The notes beneath the pieces were generated by a model, which worked only from the letters and a program-made list of their open reading frames with translations, was not told the DNA's origin and did not search any database. Both the position numbers and the translations under genes were made by a program. From Neorhodopirellula pilleata (lineage in GTDB: Bacteria; Planctomycetota; Planctomycetia; Pirellulales; Pirellulaceae), in assembly GCF_007859915.1 (NCBI RefSeq), contig NZ_SJPM01000007.1, positions 139,298 through 203,297 of the forward strand: 64,000 nucleotides of DNA. Direction: 5' to 3'. Positions 1 through 7,826 of this stretch are shown piece after piece; the stretch's first letter is position 1, and every line of letters starts with the position of its first letter.

Positions 1-943
1 CGGTTCCTTGGTAGACGTTGGGGAAGGTTCGAATGCGAAACTCTTCGCGAACGCCGTTGAGGAACCGTCGGCCGATCGGGCACTCGGCACCACCGAAGTT
101 CATCGCTCCCGCCAACACGACGCTGCCCGGATCGATCACGTGGATGATCGTCGTCACTCCGACGCCGAGCCAACGCGCGGTATCGTCGACCATCGCCAAG
201 GCGAACGCGTCCCCGGCGAGTGCCGCTTCGTAAACACATTTACTTGTCATTTTATTTTCGGGCTCCGAAAGCAGCGGGTATAAACTGCTTTCGGGGTGCT
301 CGATCAATCGTCGCCGCGTCCGCAAGGCCACACCGGACGCGGAAGCGTAAGCTTCCAAGTGACCGCGGCCGCCGCCCCAGCGACAGATTTGGGCGTCAGA
401 TCCCGGATCGACGAGGATGTGACCGCATTCGCTTCCGAAGCTGTTCACACCGTTGACCAATTCGTTCTCGATGACCACGCCGCCACCGACGCCGGTTCCC
501 AGAGTCAACAAAACCATCGAGCTATTTCGGGCACCGCTGCCGAGCCAGAATTCGCCGTAGGCGGCCGCGTTGGCGTCGTTGAGGAAGGAGACTTCGCGAC
601 CGGTGATTTTGGTGAGTTCGCCGCAGATGGGGAAATCCCACCACGAGGGGAGTTGCGGCGGTGCGACGAGGTATCCGCGTGGCAGGTCCATCGGCCCCGG
701 GGCTCCCATGCCGATCCGCGGCACTTTGCCGACGACGCCGCAGCGGGTTTCGGTCTGGGCGATCACTTCGGCGATGCGTTTGACGCCGGCGATCGGGCCT
801 TCGCTTTCGAGCGTGGGGACTTGTTCAAACGCGATCGTTTGACCGGCCGAATCGACGAGCCCGCACTTAATGCTCGTCCCGCCGACGTCGATGCCCCAGT
901 AGTAAGGGGCGGTCGAGTTTTCTGGTGCAGTGGTGGTGGTCAT
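1..943 (-). CDS. ROK-family glucokinase-like sugar kinase (3' end outside window)
   Basis: The minus strand is open from an ATG at 943 to the left edge: 314 codons with no stop, so only a few C-terminal residues should be missing. The N-terminus holds the phosphate-binding motif GIDVGGTSIK (about residues 17-26). NDANAAAYGE follows, with the catalytic Asp, and then LGTGVGGGV. ROK enzymes phosphorylate glucose or related sugars with ATP in the cytoplasm. The usual zinc motif CxCGxxGC is degenerate here: after the GH pair the protein reads CRWGGGRGHLE, so only one of the three cysteines remains. The gene starts 5 nt after the fabI stop, and a Shine-Dalgarno-like AGAAAGG lies in that junction, so the two are probably co-transcribed. 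Substrate is inferred from family only. Confidence 0.9.
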   Translation of the reverse strand, partial: MTTTTAPENSTAPYYWGIDVGGTSIKCGLVDSAGQTIAFEQVPTLESEGPIAGVKRIAEVIAQTETRCGVVGKVPRIGMGAPGPMDLPRGYLVAPPQLPSWWDFPICGELTKITGREVSFLNDANAAAYGEFWLGSGARNSSMVLLTLGTGVGGGVVIENELVNGVNSFGSECGHILVDPGSDAQICRWGGGRGHLEAYASASGVALRTRRRLIEHPESSLYPLLSEPENKMTSKCVYEAALAGDAFALAMVDDTARWLGVGVTTIIHVIDPGSVVLAGAMNFGGAECPIGRRFLNGVREEFRIRTFPNVYQGT

Positions 944-948
944 CCGTT

Positions 949-1776
949 TCAACCTTTCTGTGCTTTTTCAATCTCATCGAGTAACCGCCCGGGGCTGCCC
1001 ATCGCGTGGTAACCGCCGTCGACGTGCAGGATCTCACCGGAGACGCCGTTACTGTCGTCCGAAAGTAAGAATGCGCCGGTCCGCCCGACTTCTTCGTGAG
1101 TGATGTTTCGCCCCAACGGGGACATGTGTTCGTACATTTTCAACATCCGTTCCACCCCGGCGGCTCGTCCGGCGAGCGTTTGCACGGGTCCGGCCGACAG
1201 AGCATTGACTCGCACATTCCGCGCGCCCATATCGAAGGCCAAATAACGCATCGCGGCGTCCAGTGCGGCTTTACAGACGCCCATCACGTTATAGCCGGGA
1301 ACGCATTTTTCGCCACCGTAATAGGTCATCGTCAGGATCGCGCCGCCCGGATTCATCACCGGTTCGGCGGCGGCGGTGATCGCCATTAATGAAAAAACAC
1401 TCGATTCCATCGCAAGTTTGAAGCCTGAACGGGAAGTATGCATGGTTTCCCGGCCGAGATCGTCGCGGTCGGCGAAGGCGATCGAATGCAAAAGAAAGTC
1501 GATTTTTCCAAAAACTTTGGCGGTGTGCTCAAAAGTGGTGCGGATGTCGTCGTCGTTGTTCGCGTCCATAGGTAACAGGAATTCGGCGTTGTCGTGCGGA
1601 TCAGTTAGCTTCGACACACGACGGCGATTCTTCTGTTTTTCATCGTCAGGACGATCGGGAAGGTGGGTGAAACCGCATTTCCCCCCCTGATTCATGATCT
1701 GCTGGGCGATCGCCCAGGCGATGGAGCGGTCATTGGCCACTCCGATGATCAAGCCTTTCTTACCTTCAAATTGCAT
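949..1776 (-). CDS. fabI: Enoyl-[acyl-carrier-protein] reductase (NADH)
   Basis: 275 aa, a normal length for FabI. It catalyses the last reductive step of each fatty-acid elongation cycle, trans-2-enoyl-ACP to acyl-ACP. The divergent Rossmann motif GVANDRSIAWAIA (residues 12-24) and the Tyr-x6-Lys active site YNVMGVCK (Y162, K169) are those of FabI rather than of FabG-type reductases. SAGPVQTLA and the C-terminal VDGGYHAMG also fit. It is the first gene of a short minus-strand unit with the ROK kinase. It diverges from the activator gene starting at 1953, so 1777-1952 should carry both promoters. Confidence 0.96.
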   Translation of the reverse strand: MQFEGKKGLIIGVANDRSIAWAIAQQIMNQGGKCGFTHLPDRPDDEKQKNRRRVSKLTDPHDNAEFLLPMDANNDDDIRTTFEHTAKVFGKIDFLLHSIAFADRDDLGRETMHTSRSGFKLAMESSVFSLMAITAAAEPVMNPGGAILTMTYYGGEKCVPGYNVMGVCKAALDAAMRYLAFDMGARNVRVNALSAGPVQTLAGRAAGVERMLKMYEHMSPLGRNITHEEVGRTGAFLLSDDSNGVSGEILHVDGGYHAMGSPGRLLDEIEKAQKG

Positions 1777-1952
1777 CTGTTCCCTTTCCTACAAACTATC
1801 TCTTGTTCCAACGTTCCGACGACGCCGTGCATCATCGTCACGGAGAGTCATGGCAACAAGGCATCCTTGACACACAGCTGGATTTTCGCGTGATCGGAAA
1901 TACCCCTTCGCATTCATCGCCCTCGACCCCCTTACGCCGCAAGGCTCACTTC

Positions 1953-4034
1953 ATGGACGAAGCTTCCCCGCCGGACGGCCAACTGTCCGATAAAGAAATC
2001 ATCCGCGAGAAAATGCCGCTTTTGTTGGGGCTTCTCACCGGCGGTCATCACTTTGGGTCATCTTCCGGTAACCTTAAAAACGACTCAAATGCGACCGACG
2101 CGAGCGAAAAAGGCATCCGCTGCGGCGTGGTCAGCCAAGTCAACGGTCGGTGGGAGACCGTTTATTGGACGGGTACTGACGTTTCGGTCGCACAAGAACG
2201 GGCCGCTCATGAATTGGCAAGCGAGGCGTTGGAAAACGGAGAAATCACCCAAAAAGGTGAATTTTCCGCCATCGGTTGTTCGGCCAAAAATCTGCTCGCG
2301 GGCATGCCGCCGGCGGGTTCTCACGACTCTTCATCAGCTCGGGATCATGATGCCAAGGTCATGCCGGGGGCTCCTCACTGTGCGATGCTGTTGTCCATCG
2401 GTGGTCGTCCCGCACCGGCGGCCGTCCTGCAAACGCTCACCGTCACGTTGTCGCGTTTCCTCGCGTTGAACCGTGACCGCCAAGAAGACAAACGCCGTCT
2501 GTGGCAGACCACGTGCATGTTGCACAACGCCGCCGCTTGGCAGCAACTCGATGACGACGCCGCGTTGTTGCAATCGGTTGCTCAGTGTGCTTGCGAAGTG
2601 CTTGGCTGCGATCGGGCAACCATTTTTTTATGGGATAGGGCTCGTCATCGTTTGGTCGGACGACCAGCGATCGGTGTTGAAGGCGGTGTGCTCGAGGTCG
2701 AAGACGACGCAGGCATCGTCGGCGAGGTGCTCAGGGAAGGATCGCCTCAATGGTGGTCCGCCGGCGGCATCGATGGCGAACGGGTTAACCGCCGGGTCGA
2801 CCAATCGCAGAATTTTCAAACGAAATCATTACTCGCTGTTCCAATGTTCAACGCTCGAGATCAGATCATTGGGGTGTTTGAAGCAATCAACGCGAAAAGC
2901 GATGATCACCGAGGCGGCAAGTTCGACGCCGCCGACGTGCGGACGTTGTCGGAGTTGGCCGTGCATGCGGCCGTTGCGATCGACACACAGCGAACCCGCG
3001 CCAACCTGACGCGGACCCGCGACCGACTTGTTTCTCAAGCCGCCGATTCGAATCGATTAATCGGTGAACATGACTCGATTCGTGACGTCCGCACCAACGC
3101 AACGAAAGTCGCCCCGACAGACTTGAGCGTTCTGATCCTCGGAAAGAACGGCACCGGCAAAGAAGTCTTGGCTCAACACATTCACTATCAAAGCGAACGA
3201 CGCAACGGCCCCTTCGTGGCGGTCAACTGCGCCGCGCTGGTGGAAAGCTTGCTCGAAAGCGAATTGTTTGGACATGAAAGAGGCGCCTTCACCGATGCCT
3301 CGAGCACCCGTCAAGGTAAGTTCGAACTGGCCCACGGCGGAACGCTGTTTCTGGACGAGGTCGGGGACATGAGTCCAGGCGGGCAAGCGAAGTTATTGCG
3401 AGTTCTCGAGGAGCGTGTCGTCGTCCGTGTCGGCGGTTCTCAACCGATCCCCGTGGATGTGCGGGTGATCGCGGCGACCAACCAACCTCTGCAAGAATTG
3501 ATCGCGAGCAAGCGGTTCCGCGAGGACTTGTTCTTTCGCTTGAATGTCGTCTCGTTGACGTTACCGCCACTTTGTAAACGAGGCCGAGATGTGCTGCTGT
3601 TGGCCGAACATTTCTTAAGTCACTTCTGCGAAAAGATCGGTCGCGTGGTTCCAAGACTGGATCTCTCGGCTCAACAAGCCATTCTCTCCCATCCTTGGCC
3701 GGGGAATGTTCGTGAACTTCGCAACACGATCGAACGATTGTGTTACTTGACCAGTGGCCCAGATGTCAGCGCGAATGATCTGATGTTGCAAGACACCGGC
3801 GGCACATCGAATGAACCCAACCCAGCCTGGATGGAGGTCCTCGATCCCAATTTGAACGAAGCGACTCGCTTGTTTCAAATCGATCACATCGAAAAGGTGA
3901 TCGCGTCACAAAACGGCAACATGACCGAGGCGGCCGCGACATTGGGCGTCCATCGTTCCAATCTTTACCGCAAGATGCGGCAGCTTGGCATGCCAACGTC
4001 TGAAACTTCAGAACGCGTTGGAAACCCGGATTGA
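1953..4034 (+). CDS. GAF / AAA+ / Fis-type sigma-54-dependent transcriptional activator
   Basis: The chosen ATG gives 693 aa; the frame is open upstream to an ATG at 1803, but homology-like sequence begins near MDEASPP. A weakly conserved N-terminal region precedes a GAF-like sensor domain (about residues 190-350). The AAA+ domain follows, with Walker A GKNGTGKE near 397, Walker B TLFLDEVGDM near 464, the sensor/arginine region FREDLFFRLNVV, and HPWPGNVRELRN. A Fis-type helix-turn-helix (GNMTEAAATLGVHRSNLYRK) closes the protein. The sigma-54 contact loop reads GAFTDA instead of GAFTGA. Such proteins hydrolyse ATP to open sigma-54 promoters. The effector and targets cannot be told from sequence. 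It is divergent from fabI and convergent with DUF4416. Confidence 0.93.
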   Translation: MDEASPPDGQLSDKEIIREKMPLLLGLLTGGHHFGSSSGNLKNDSNATDASEKGIRCGVVSQVNGRWETVYWTGTDVSVAQERAAHELASEALENGEITQKGEFSAIGCSAKNLLAGMPPAGSHDSSSARDHDAKVMPGAPHCAMLLSIGGRPAPAAVLQTLTVTLSRFLALNRDRQEDKRRLWQTTCMLHNAAAWQQLDDDAALLQSVAQCACEVLGCDRATIFLWDRARHRLVGRPAIGVEGGVLEVEDDAGIVGEVLREGSPQWWSAGGIDGERVNRRVDQSQNFQTKSLLAVPMFNARDQIIGVFEAINAKSDDHRGGKFDAADVRTLSELAVHAAVAIDTQRTRANLTRTRDRLVSQAADSNRLIGEHDSIRDVRTNATKVAPTDLSVLILGKNGTGKEVLAQHIHYQSERRNGPFVAVNCAALVESLLESELFGHERGAFTDASSTRQGKFELAHGGTLFLDEVGDMSPGGQAKLLRVLEERVVVRVGGSQPIPVDVRVIAATNQPLQELIASKRFREDLFFRLNVVSLTLPPLCKRGRDVLLLAEHFLSHFCEKIGRVVPRLDLSAQQAILSHPWPGNVRELRNTIERLCYLTSGPDVSANDLMLQDTGGTSNEPNPAWMEVLDPNLNEATRLFQIDHIEKVIASQNGNMTEAAATLGVHRSNLYRKMRQLGMPTSETSERVGNPD

Positions 4035-4057
4035 GGACGATCCATCGCGTGAAAAAG

Positions 4058-4117
4058 AAGTGGTGGCGACTTTCAGTCGCCAGGACCTGAATTGGCGACT
4101 AAAAGTCGCCACCACTT
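4058..4117. repeat. 60-bp near-perfect palindrome between convergent genes
   Basis: Arms 4058-4081 and 4094-4117 are 24 nt each and pair with one mismatch around a 12-nt loop. The outer part is AAGTGGTGGCGACTTT. It sits between the 3' ends of the activator gene (4034) and the DUF4416 gene (4189), where a bidirectional terminator would be expected, although no clear T-tract follows either side. The inner AGTCGCCAGGAC is shared with the small palindromes at 21290 and 63167. Confidence 0.85.
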
Positions 4118-4188
4118 GAAGAATGAATCCCGCGATGCCAAGCATTCGTATTGACGATTCGTGAACGAGACAACCAAGATGAAACGAA

Positions 4189-4743
4189 TCACCCACGACG
4201 AAATTGACCGGTTGACTGCAGGTGATTCCTCAACCGATTGCGACACCGCATCGCAAAGTCAGCGACCTCGTCGGTTCGATAATCAGGATAGGTCCAGCGA
4301 TGATGAACCCATCGCCCTTTCATGTAGTTCAATGTCACTTCGGCAAAGATGCCATCGCGCAGATAGATGCGGTGATCTCGGTCCTTGATCGTCGCCAAAA
4401 CTAATTTCGCCTGCGACACGTAACCGGGGTCCAAATTCACCGGGCGAGAGTCGCTGTGGTCCGATACGGCCGCGTATTCGGCCTCCCAAGCATTGGTCGA
4501 CGTTTTCCAATCGGCCAGTTCGCCGGGATCGGACAATGGTTCCATCGCGACGAGAACTTTAGTCAGTCCGTCACCCATCGTCTCTTGATAGAAACTCGCG
4601 GGAAAAATCGACGGCGCGGTGGATTCGACGATCGGCCCCCAGGTCCGAGCCAATCGCTCGATCGCCCAACGGTGCGCACCGGCGTGCCGCGAGATAATCG
4701 CGCACGTTCGTACGACGGGTTCGACTAATCGAAGTTCCGACAT
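4189..4743 (-). CDS. DUF4416 family protein
   Basis: 184 aa starting from the ATG that overlaps the pdxH stop (TGATG on the minus strand), so translation is probably coupled to pdxH. Family signatures are SFYQETMGDGL, LSDPGELADWK, RPVNLDPGYV, AKLVLATIKDRDHRIYL and WTYPDYRTDE. No membrane segment or signal peptide is visible. DUF4416 has no assigned biochemical role known to me, and the coupling to pdxH is the only functional hint. A longer in-frame reading to 4869 exists but would run through the pdxH gene and is rejected. Confidence 0.9.
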   Translation of the reverse strand: MSELRLVEPVVRTCAIISRHAGAHRWAIERLARTWGPIVESTAPSIFPASFYQETMGDGLTKVLVAMEPLSDPGELADWKTSTNAWEAEYAAVSDHSDSRPVNLDPGYVSQAKLVLATIKDRDHRIYLRDGIFAEVTLNYMKGRWVHHRWTYPDYRTDEVADFAMRCRNRLRNHLQSTGQFRRG

Positions 4744-5411
4744 CAGGGCGACAACCGCTCGATGGTCCACGCATCGTTTTCGTTTCGATAGACGATGCGA
4801 TCGTGGAGACGGCTTGTCCTTCCTTGCCAAAATTCGATCCAAGAAGGTACCACCGCATAGCCGCCCCAATTTTCAGGCAACGGGATTTCAGTCTCGCCTG
4901 GGTATCGGCGTCGCAACTCGTCCATCCGTTGTTCGAGCACTTCACGCGATGCGATTACCGACGATTGAGTACTCGCGTGAGCCCCCAATTGGCTGTCACG
5001 CGGCCGCGACCGAAAGTATTCCAACGAACGCTCACGATCAATCTTGGCGGCGCCCCCTTGGACCAACACTTGTCGCTGTAAATGGGGCCAATAAAAACAC
5101 AGGGCGACATGTGCGTTGGCGGAAATTTGGGACGCTTTGTGGGACGCATAATTGGAATAAAACACAAATGCGTTCCGCTCGACTCCTTTGAGCAACACGA
5201 TACGGCTGGAAACCGTGCCGTCCGGATCGGACGTGGATAGGGTCATCGCATTGGGTTCAAGCCACGGCGGAATCCCCGAGGCCGATCCGGGTTCCGTCGC
5301 CTCCGCAAACCAGTTCCCAAACTGAACCATCGGGTCCGAATCGACGTCTTGTTCAGAGAGCCCACCGAGTGTGTAATTCTGTCGCATTTGGTCGATGCGT
5401 GATAAGGACAT
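4743..5411 (-). CDS. pdxH: Pyridoxamine/pyridoxine 5'-phosphate oxidase
   Basis: 222 aa, normal for PdxH. The FMN enzyme oxidises pyridoxine or pyridoxamine 5'-phosphate to pyridoxal 5'-phosphate. Family signatures are SSRIVLLKGV, FVFYSNYASHKASQI, VALCFYWP and the C-terminal substrate/FMN motif RTSRLHDRIVY. The start MSLSRIDQMRQNY at 5411 is preferred because GAGAGA lies just upstream and homologous proteins begin this way. An in-frame ATG at 5522 would add a non-conserved 37-residue leader. It is the first gene of a two-gene unit with DUF4416. Confidence 0.95.
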   Translation of the reverse strand: MSLSRIDQMRQNYTLGGLSEQDVDSDPMVQFGNWFAEATEPGSASGIPPWLEPNAMTLSTSDPDGTVSSRIVLLKGVERNAFVFYSNYASHKASQISANAHVALCFYWPHLQRQVLVQGGAAKIDRERSLEYFRSRPRDSQLGAHASTQSSVIASREVLEQRMDELRRRYPGETEIPLPENWGGYAVVPSWIEFWQGRTSRLHDRIVYRNENDAWTIERLSP

Positions 5412-5585
5412 CAAATTTCTCTCATCAATAAAATGGTCCGGCTCTCGGACAAACCGGTCAAATGGGGAAAATGAAAAGTTCCCGGCCGAAAAAAGGAACT
5501 TTGGCGCGCCGCTTGCCTCCATTACCTAACTCAGCGGCAGCCATGCCAAGGTGGCATGGCCGTTTTTTCTACTGTCGGATTGAAT

Positions 5586-6278
5586 ATGCGAAATTCTCAA
5601 GTGGGTGATTTATTGGTCGCCTCGACGATCGTGGAGGGGACTATCTTGGATCAGAGCGTGTGTTTGCTCGTCCATGAAGACGAAGATAACGCGATCGGCC
5701 TATTACTCAACCGTCCATTGCAAAGTGTTCAGGTAGGCGGAACCGCCGCAAACCCTGCCCCGCTCGATGCGAAAACGTCGAGTTCGGCCAACCGTCTTCC
5801 CAAACCATCGCCCACGACCAAGCATCACAAGCTTATCCAAACGCCTCCTCAGCCCATGATCATGATCGTCGGTCCCAAAGACGATCCGGCGGCAGGTCAA
5901 ATGCTAACCGGTAAGTCACTGCATTTCGGGGGGCCATTATCCGGTCCTGTTGTGGCGGTACACGGCTCGCCGGAATTGGGTGAAGCGGAGGCCGGTGAAG
6001 GGATTTTCGTCGCTGCCCAGCGTGACCATTTGGAAATGCTGCTGCAAGCCGAACAGAAACTGCCATATCGACTGATCATCGGGCATCTCGGTTGGACCCA
6101 AACCCAACTGAACCATGAAATCGAAACGGGCGTGTGGCATCGAATGCCAGCCACATCGGACATTTTATCGACCGAAGATGGGTTGTTGTGGCCCGCCCTG
6201 ATCCGTCGAGCGACTTCACACAGTTTATCCCGATGGTTGGGCACGGAACATGTTGCCGATGCCGCGATGCTGAATTAA
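5586..6278 (+). CDS. YqgE/AlgH family protein (UPF0301)
   Basis: 230 aa from the ATG at 5586; an ATG at 5556 in frame is less likely. The N-terminus GDLLVASTIVEGTILDQSVCLLVHEDEDNAIGLLLNRPL split as two motifs (VGDLLVAS and GLLLNRPL) is the family signature, and the second half has FGGPLSGPVVAVHG and GHLGWTQTQL. Usual members are about 185 aa. Here a Pro/Ser/Thr-rich stretch of roughly 45 residues (about 45-90) is inserted right after NRPL. Cytoplasmic, role not firmly known; AlgH was named for an alginate regulator in Pseudomonas. Divergent from pdxH. Confidence 0.9.
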   Translation: MRNSQVGDLLVASTIVEGTILDQSVCLLVHEDEDNAIGLLLNRPLQSVQVGGTAANPAPLDAKTSSSANRLPKPSPTTKHHKLIQTPPQPMIMIVGPKDDPAAGQMLTGKSLHFGGPLSGPVVAVHGSPELGEAEAGEGIFVAAQRDHLEMLLQAEQKLPYRLIIGHLGWTQTQLNHEIETGVWHRMPATSDILSTEDGLLWPALIRRATSHSLSRWLGTEHVADAAMLN

Positions 6279-6337
6279 GCTCCAGGGCCATTCATCAGCA
6301 GGCACCTTCGCCGTTTTCTCCTTGGATATTTGACAAC

Positions 6338-6742
6338 GTGGCCGACCGTCCTCTTTCCGCTTTCTCCCGCAACGACGGTCGCGACGACGACGAAAAGGAA
6401 AAGCCCTTCCGCATCCAGAAGAAGCGTTTGGGCGAAATCAAGTTCATGCAGGAGAACGGCGAGTTCGGTTTCATCCGCGCTGAAGACTTCCGCGAAGACG
6501 TCTTCTTTCACAAGATGGCTTGGGAGTCCGACAAAAACTGGATCCCTCAGGTGGAGATGTTCGTCGAATTTGAACTCGATGACGATCACTTCGAAATCAA
6601 CAAGAAACTCCGGGCAAAAGTCGTTCGCCCGACCGACCGACCGACCGGACGCAAGCTCAAAGCCAGCGACGCCACATTCGAGTTCACCTTCCACCACCCC
6701 AAAGCAAGACGCAAACGCCCAACCTGGCGTGATAAATCCTAG
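6338..6742 (+). CDS. Cold-shock-domain-like protein
   Basis: 134 aa from a GTG at 6338. The frame is open further upstream, but that part overlaps yqgE and is not protein-like. The centre carries the two nucleic-acid-binding motifs of cold-shock domains in degenerate form: ENGEFGFI (RNP1-like) and DVFFHK (RNP2-like), preceded by RLGEIKFMQ. Charged tails flank the domain, the C-terminal one rich in Arg and Lys. An RNA or single-stranded DNA binding role is inferred. The start is uncertain: no ATG lies upstream of the domain in a sensible position. Confidence 0.75.
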   Translation: MADRPLSAFSRNDGRDDDEKEKPFRIQKKRLGEIKFMQENGEFGFIRAEDFREDVFFHKMAWESDKNWIPQVEMFVEFELDDDHFEINKKLRAKVVRPTDRPTGRKLKASDATFEFTFHHPKARRKRPTWRDKS

Positions 6743-6752
6743 TGAAGCGACC

Positions 6753-6840
6753 AGTAGCTGGGTGGACCAGTAGGCTGGGTGGAGGAGTAGGCTGGGTGGA
6801 GGAGTGGGCTGGGTGGAGGAGTAGGCTGGGTGGAGGAGAG
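6753..6840. repeat. Tandem 17-bp repeat ending in a full dispersed element
   Basis: About five head-to-tail copies of AGTAGGCTGGGTGGAGG occupy 6753-6836; the first is shorter and one has a single change. The last copy continues into sequence ending CACCCGGCA (about 6862), so it matches the whole GTAGGCTGGGT...CCCGGCA element seen at 6993, 7625, 19162 and 52774. It looks like local amplification of the element's left end. Confidence 0.9.
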
Positions 6841-6882
6841 CTCTGGCGACGAACACCCGGCAGGTAGTAGCTAGCCGTCAGC

Positions 6883-6912
6883 GTTTAAGTTTAAGTTTAA
6901 GTTTAAGTTTAA
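6883..6912. repeat. (GTTTAA)5 microsatellite
   Basis: Five perfect copies of the hexamer GTTTAA lie in the gap between the cold-shock-like gene and DUF420. No coding sequence crosses it. Slipped-strand variation is possible. Confidence 0.95.
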
Positions 6913-6992
6913 ACCTAAGCTTCCCCTAGGAGCACCGCTCGCGAGTCATTCTCAAAGACCGAAGGGGGGTTCAGATGCGGTTAAATTCACTC

Positions 6993-7028
6993 GTGCCGGG
7001 TCTTCGCTATTGCTGCGACCCAGCCTAC
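6993..7028 (-). repeat. Dispersed GTAGGCTGGGT element, inverted copy
   Basis: Reads GTGCCGGGTC...GCGACCCAGCCTAC on the plus strand, that is, the family in minus orientation. The ends can pair as a short hairpin (CCGGGTC with GACCCAG-like arms). It lies just past the 3' end of DUF420. The rest of 6743-7048 holds only the repeats listed separately. Confidence 0.8.
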
Positions 7029-7048
7029 ATCTATATCCGATTGTTGCC

Positions 7049-7501
7049 TCACGCGTAGAGTTGGTACAACATCACATAGACCAACACACCGGTGACGGAC
7101 ACATACATCCAAATCGGGAAAGCGAATCGGACGAGTTTCTTGTGGGCAACGATGCGGCCGTTTTTGGCCAAATAAATTGCACGCAATGCCAAGAACGGAA
7201 CGCTGATCGCCAGCAAAATGTGAGGGATCAAGATCGACAAATACGTGATCCGCGCCGACGACGAGGCGTCTTCAGGAAACTTTTTGTTCCACTGCCCCGT
7301 CGACTGATAGAGGGCGAACTTGTGTAGCAAGTAACACAACAAGAACGCGGCACTGACCAGGAAAGCGTTGATCATCAGCTTTTTGTGTTTCTTGGCCCGG
7401 CCGTTTTTGATGTTCCACAAACCCATCGCCAACAAGACGGTCGCGATCGTATTCAAAGCAGCGTTGAGATGCGGCAAGTTCGCCGCAAGCATATCCCACA
7501 T
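7049..7501 (-). CDS. DUF420 membrane protein
   Basis: 150 aa, with four hydrophobic segments (about residues 10-28, 45-65, 85-108 and 122-145). Conserved histidines are placed as in the DUF420/CtaM-like family: LPHLNAALN, KKHKKLM, LIPHILLAI and AHKKLVRF. In Firmicutes a DUF420-type protein (CtaM) is needed to mature heme-copper oxidase, and the position behind SCO1 supports a similar role in the cytoplasmic membrane. It is the third gene of a minus-strand group with the ABC permease and SCO1. A 100-bp palindrome separates it from SCO1. Confidence 0.88.
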   Translation of the reverse strand: MWDMLAANLPHLNAALNTIATVLLAMGLWNIKNGRAKKHKKLMINAFLVSAAFLLCYLLHKFALYQSTGQWNKKFPEDASSSARITYLSILIPHILLAISVPFLALRAIYLAKNGRIVAHKKLVRFAFPIWMYVSVTGVLVYVMLYQLYA

Positions 7502-7521
7502 AAAATCAATTCTTTCAATGA

Positions 7522-7621
7522 GAGCCTATCCGAAAAGGGGTCTGACCCTTTGGAGGCGAGGCGACAATCGTTGTTTTTTGGGTATCGCCGGAGAGGGTCA
7601 GACCCCTTTTCGGATCGGCTC
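7522..7621. repeat. 100-bp inverted repeat with GGGGTCTGACCC core
   Basis: Arms 7529-7549 and 7594-7614 are perfect over 21 bp (TCCGAAAAGGGGTCTGACCC plus T), and pairing extends outward with two mismatches to 7522 and 7621. The spacer is 44 nt. Each arm itself contains the near-palindrome GGGTCTGACCC. It lies immediately upstream of the DUF420 start at 7501. Confidence 0.9.
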
Positions 7622-7624
7622 TAC

Positions 7625-7664
7625 GTAGGCTGGGTGAAGGAGGCTTTGCGACGCACACCCGGCA
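7625..7664 (+). repeat. Dispersed GTAGGCTGGGT element
   Basis: Starts GTAGGCTGGGTGAAGG and ends GCACACCCGGCA. It directly abuts the inverted repeat ending at 7621. Further GCCTACGA fragments lie at about 7690-7710. Confidence 0.8.
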
Positions 7665-7720
7665 TTTTGTCCTGACGAAAGGGAACCAGCCTACGAGCGA
7701 GCCTACGAGGCAAGCGGCGT

Positions 7721-7826
7721 GTTGATTTAATCGTAACCCGAAGCGTGAGCGAGGGATTCATCACCATTAAGTCCTTTGTATGTATCCCTCGCTCACGCTT
7801 CGGGTTTCGATGAGGACTAAATCAAC
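7721..7826. repeat. Nested stem-loop repeat (copy 1) overlapping the SCO1 3' end
   Basis: Inner arms 7735-7756 and 7785-7806 are perfect over 22 bp (AACCCGAAGCGTGAGCGAGG plus GA). Outer arms GTTGATTTA and TAAATCAAC lie at 7721 and 7818. The same structure recurs at 47020 and, decayed, near 63032. The right end runs into the SCO1 gene, and the SCO1 stop codon (7822-7824, minus strand) lies inside the outer arm. Confidence 0.92.

Noticed and set aside
6753..6912. CRISPR array from the tandem 17-bp and 6-bp repeats
   Set aside because: No spacers between units, units far too short, and no cas genes in the window.
7010..7327. Plus-strand ORF over DUF420
   Set aside because: Antisense to DUF420, whose helices and histidines are clear.
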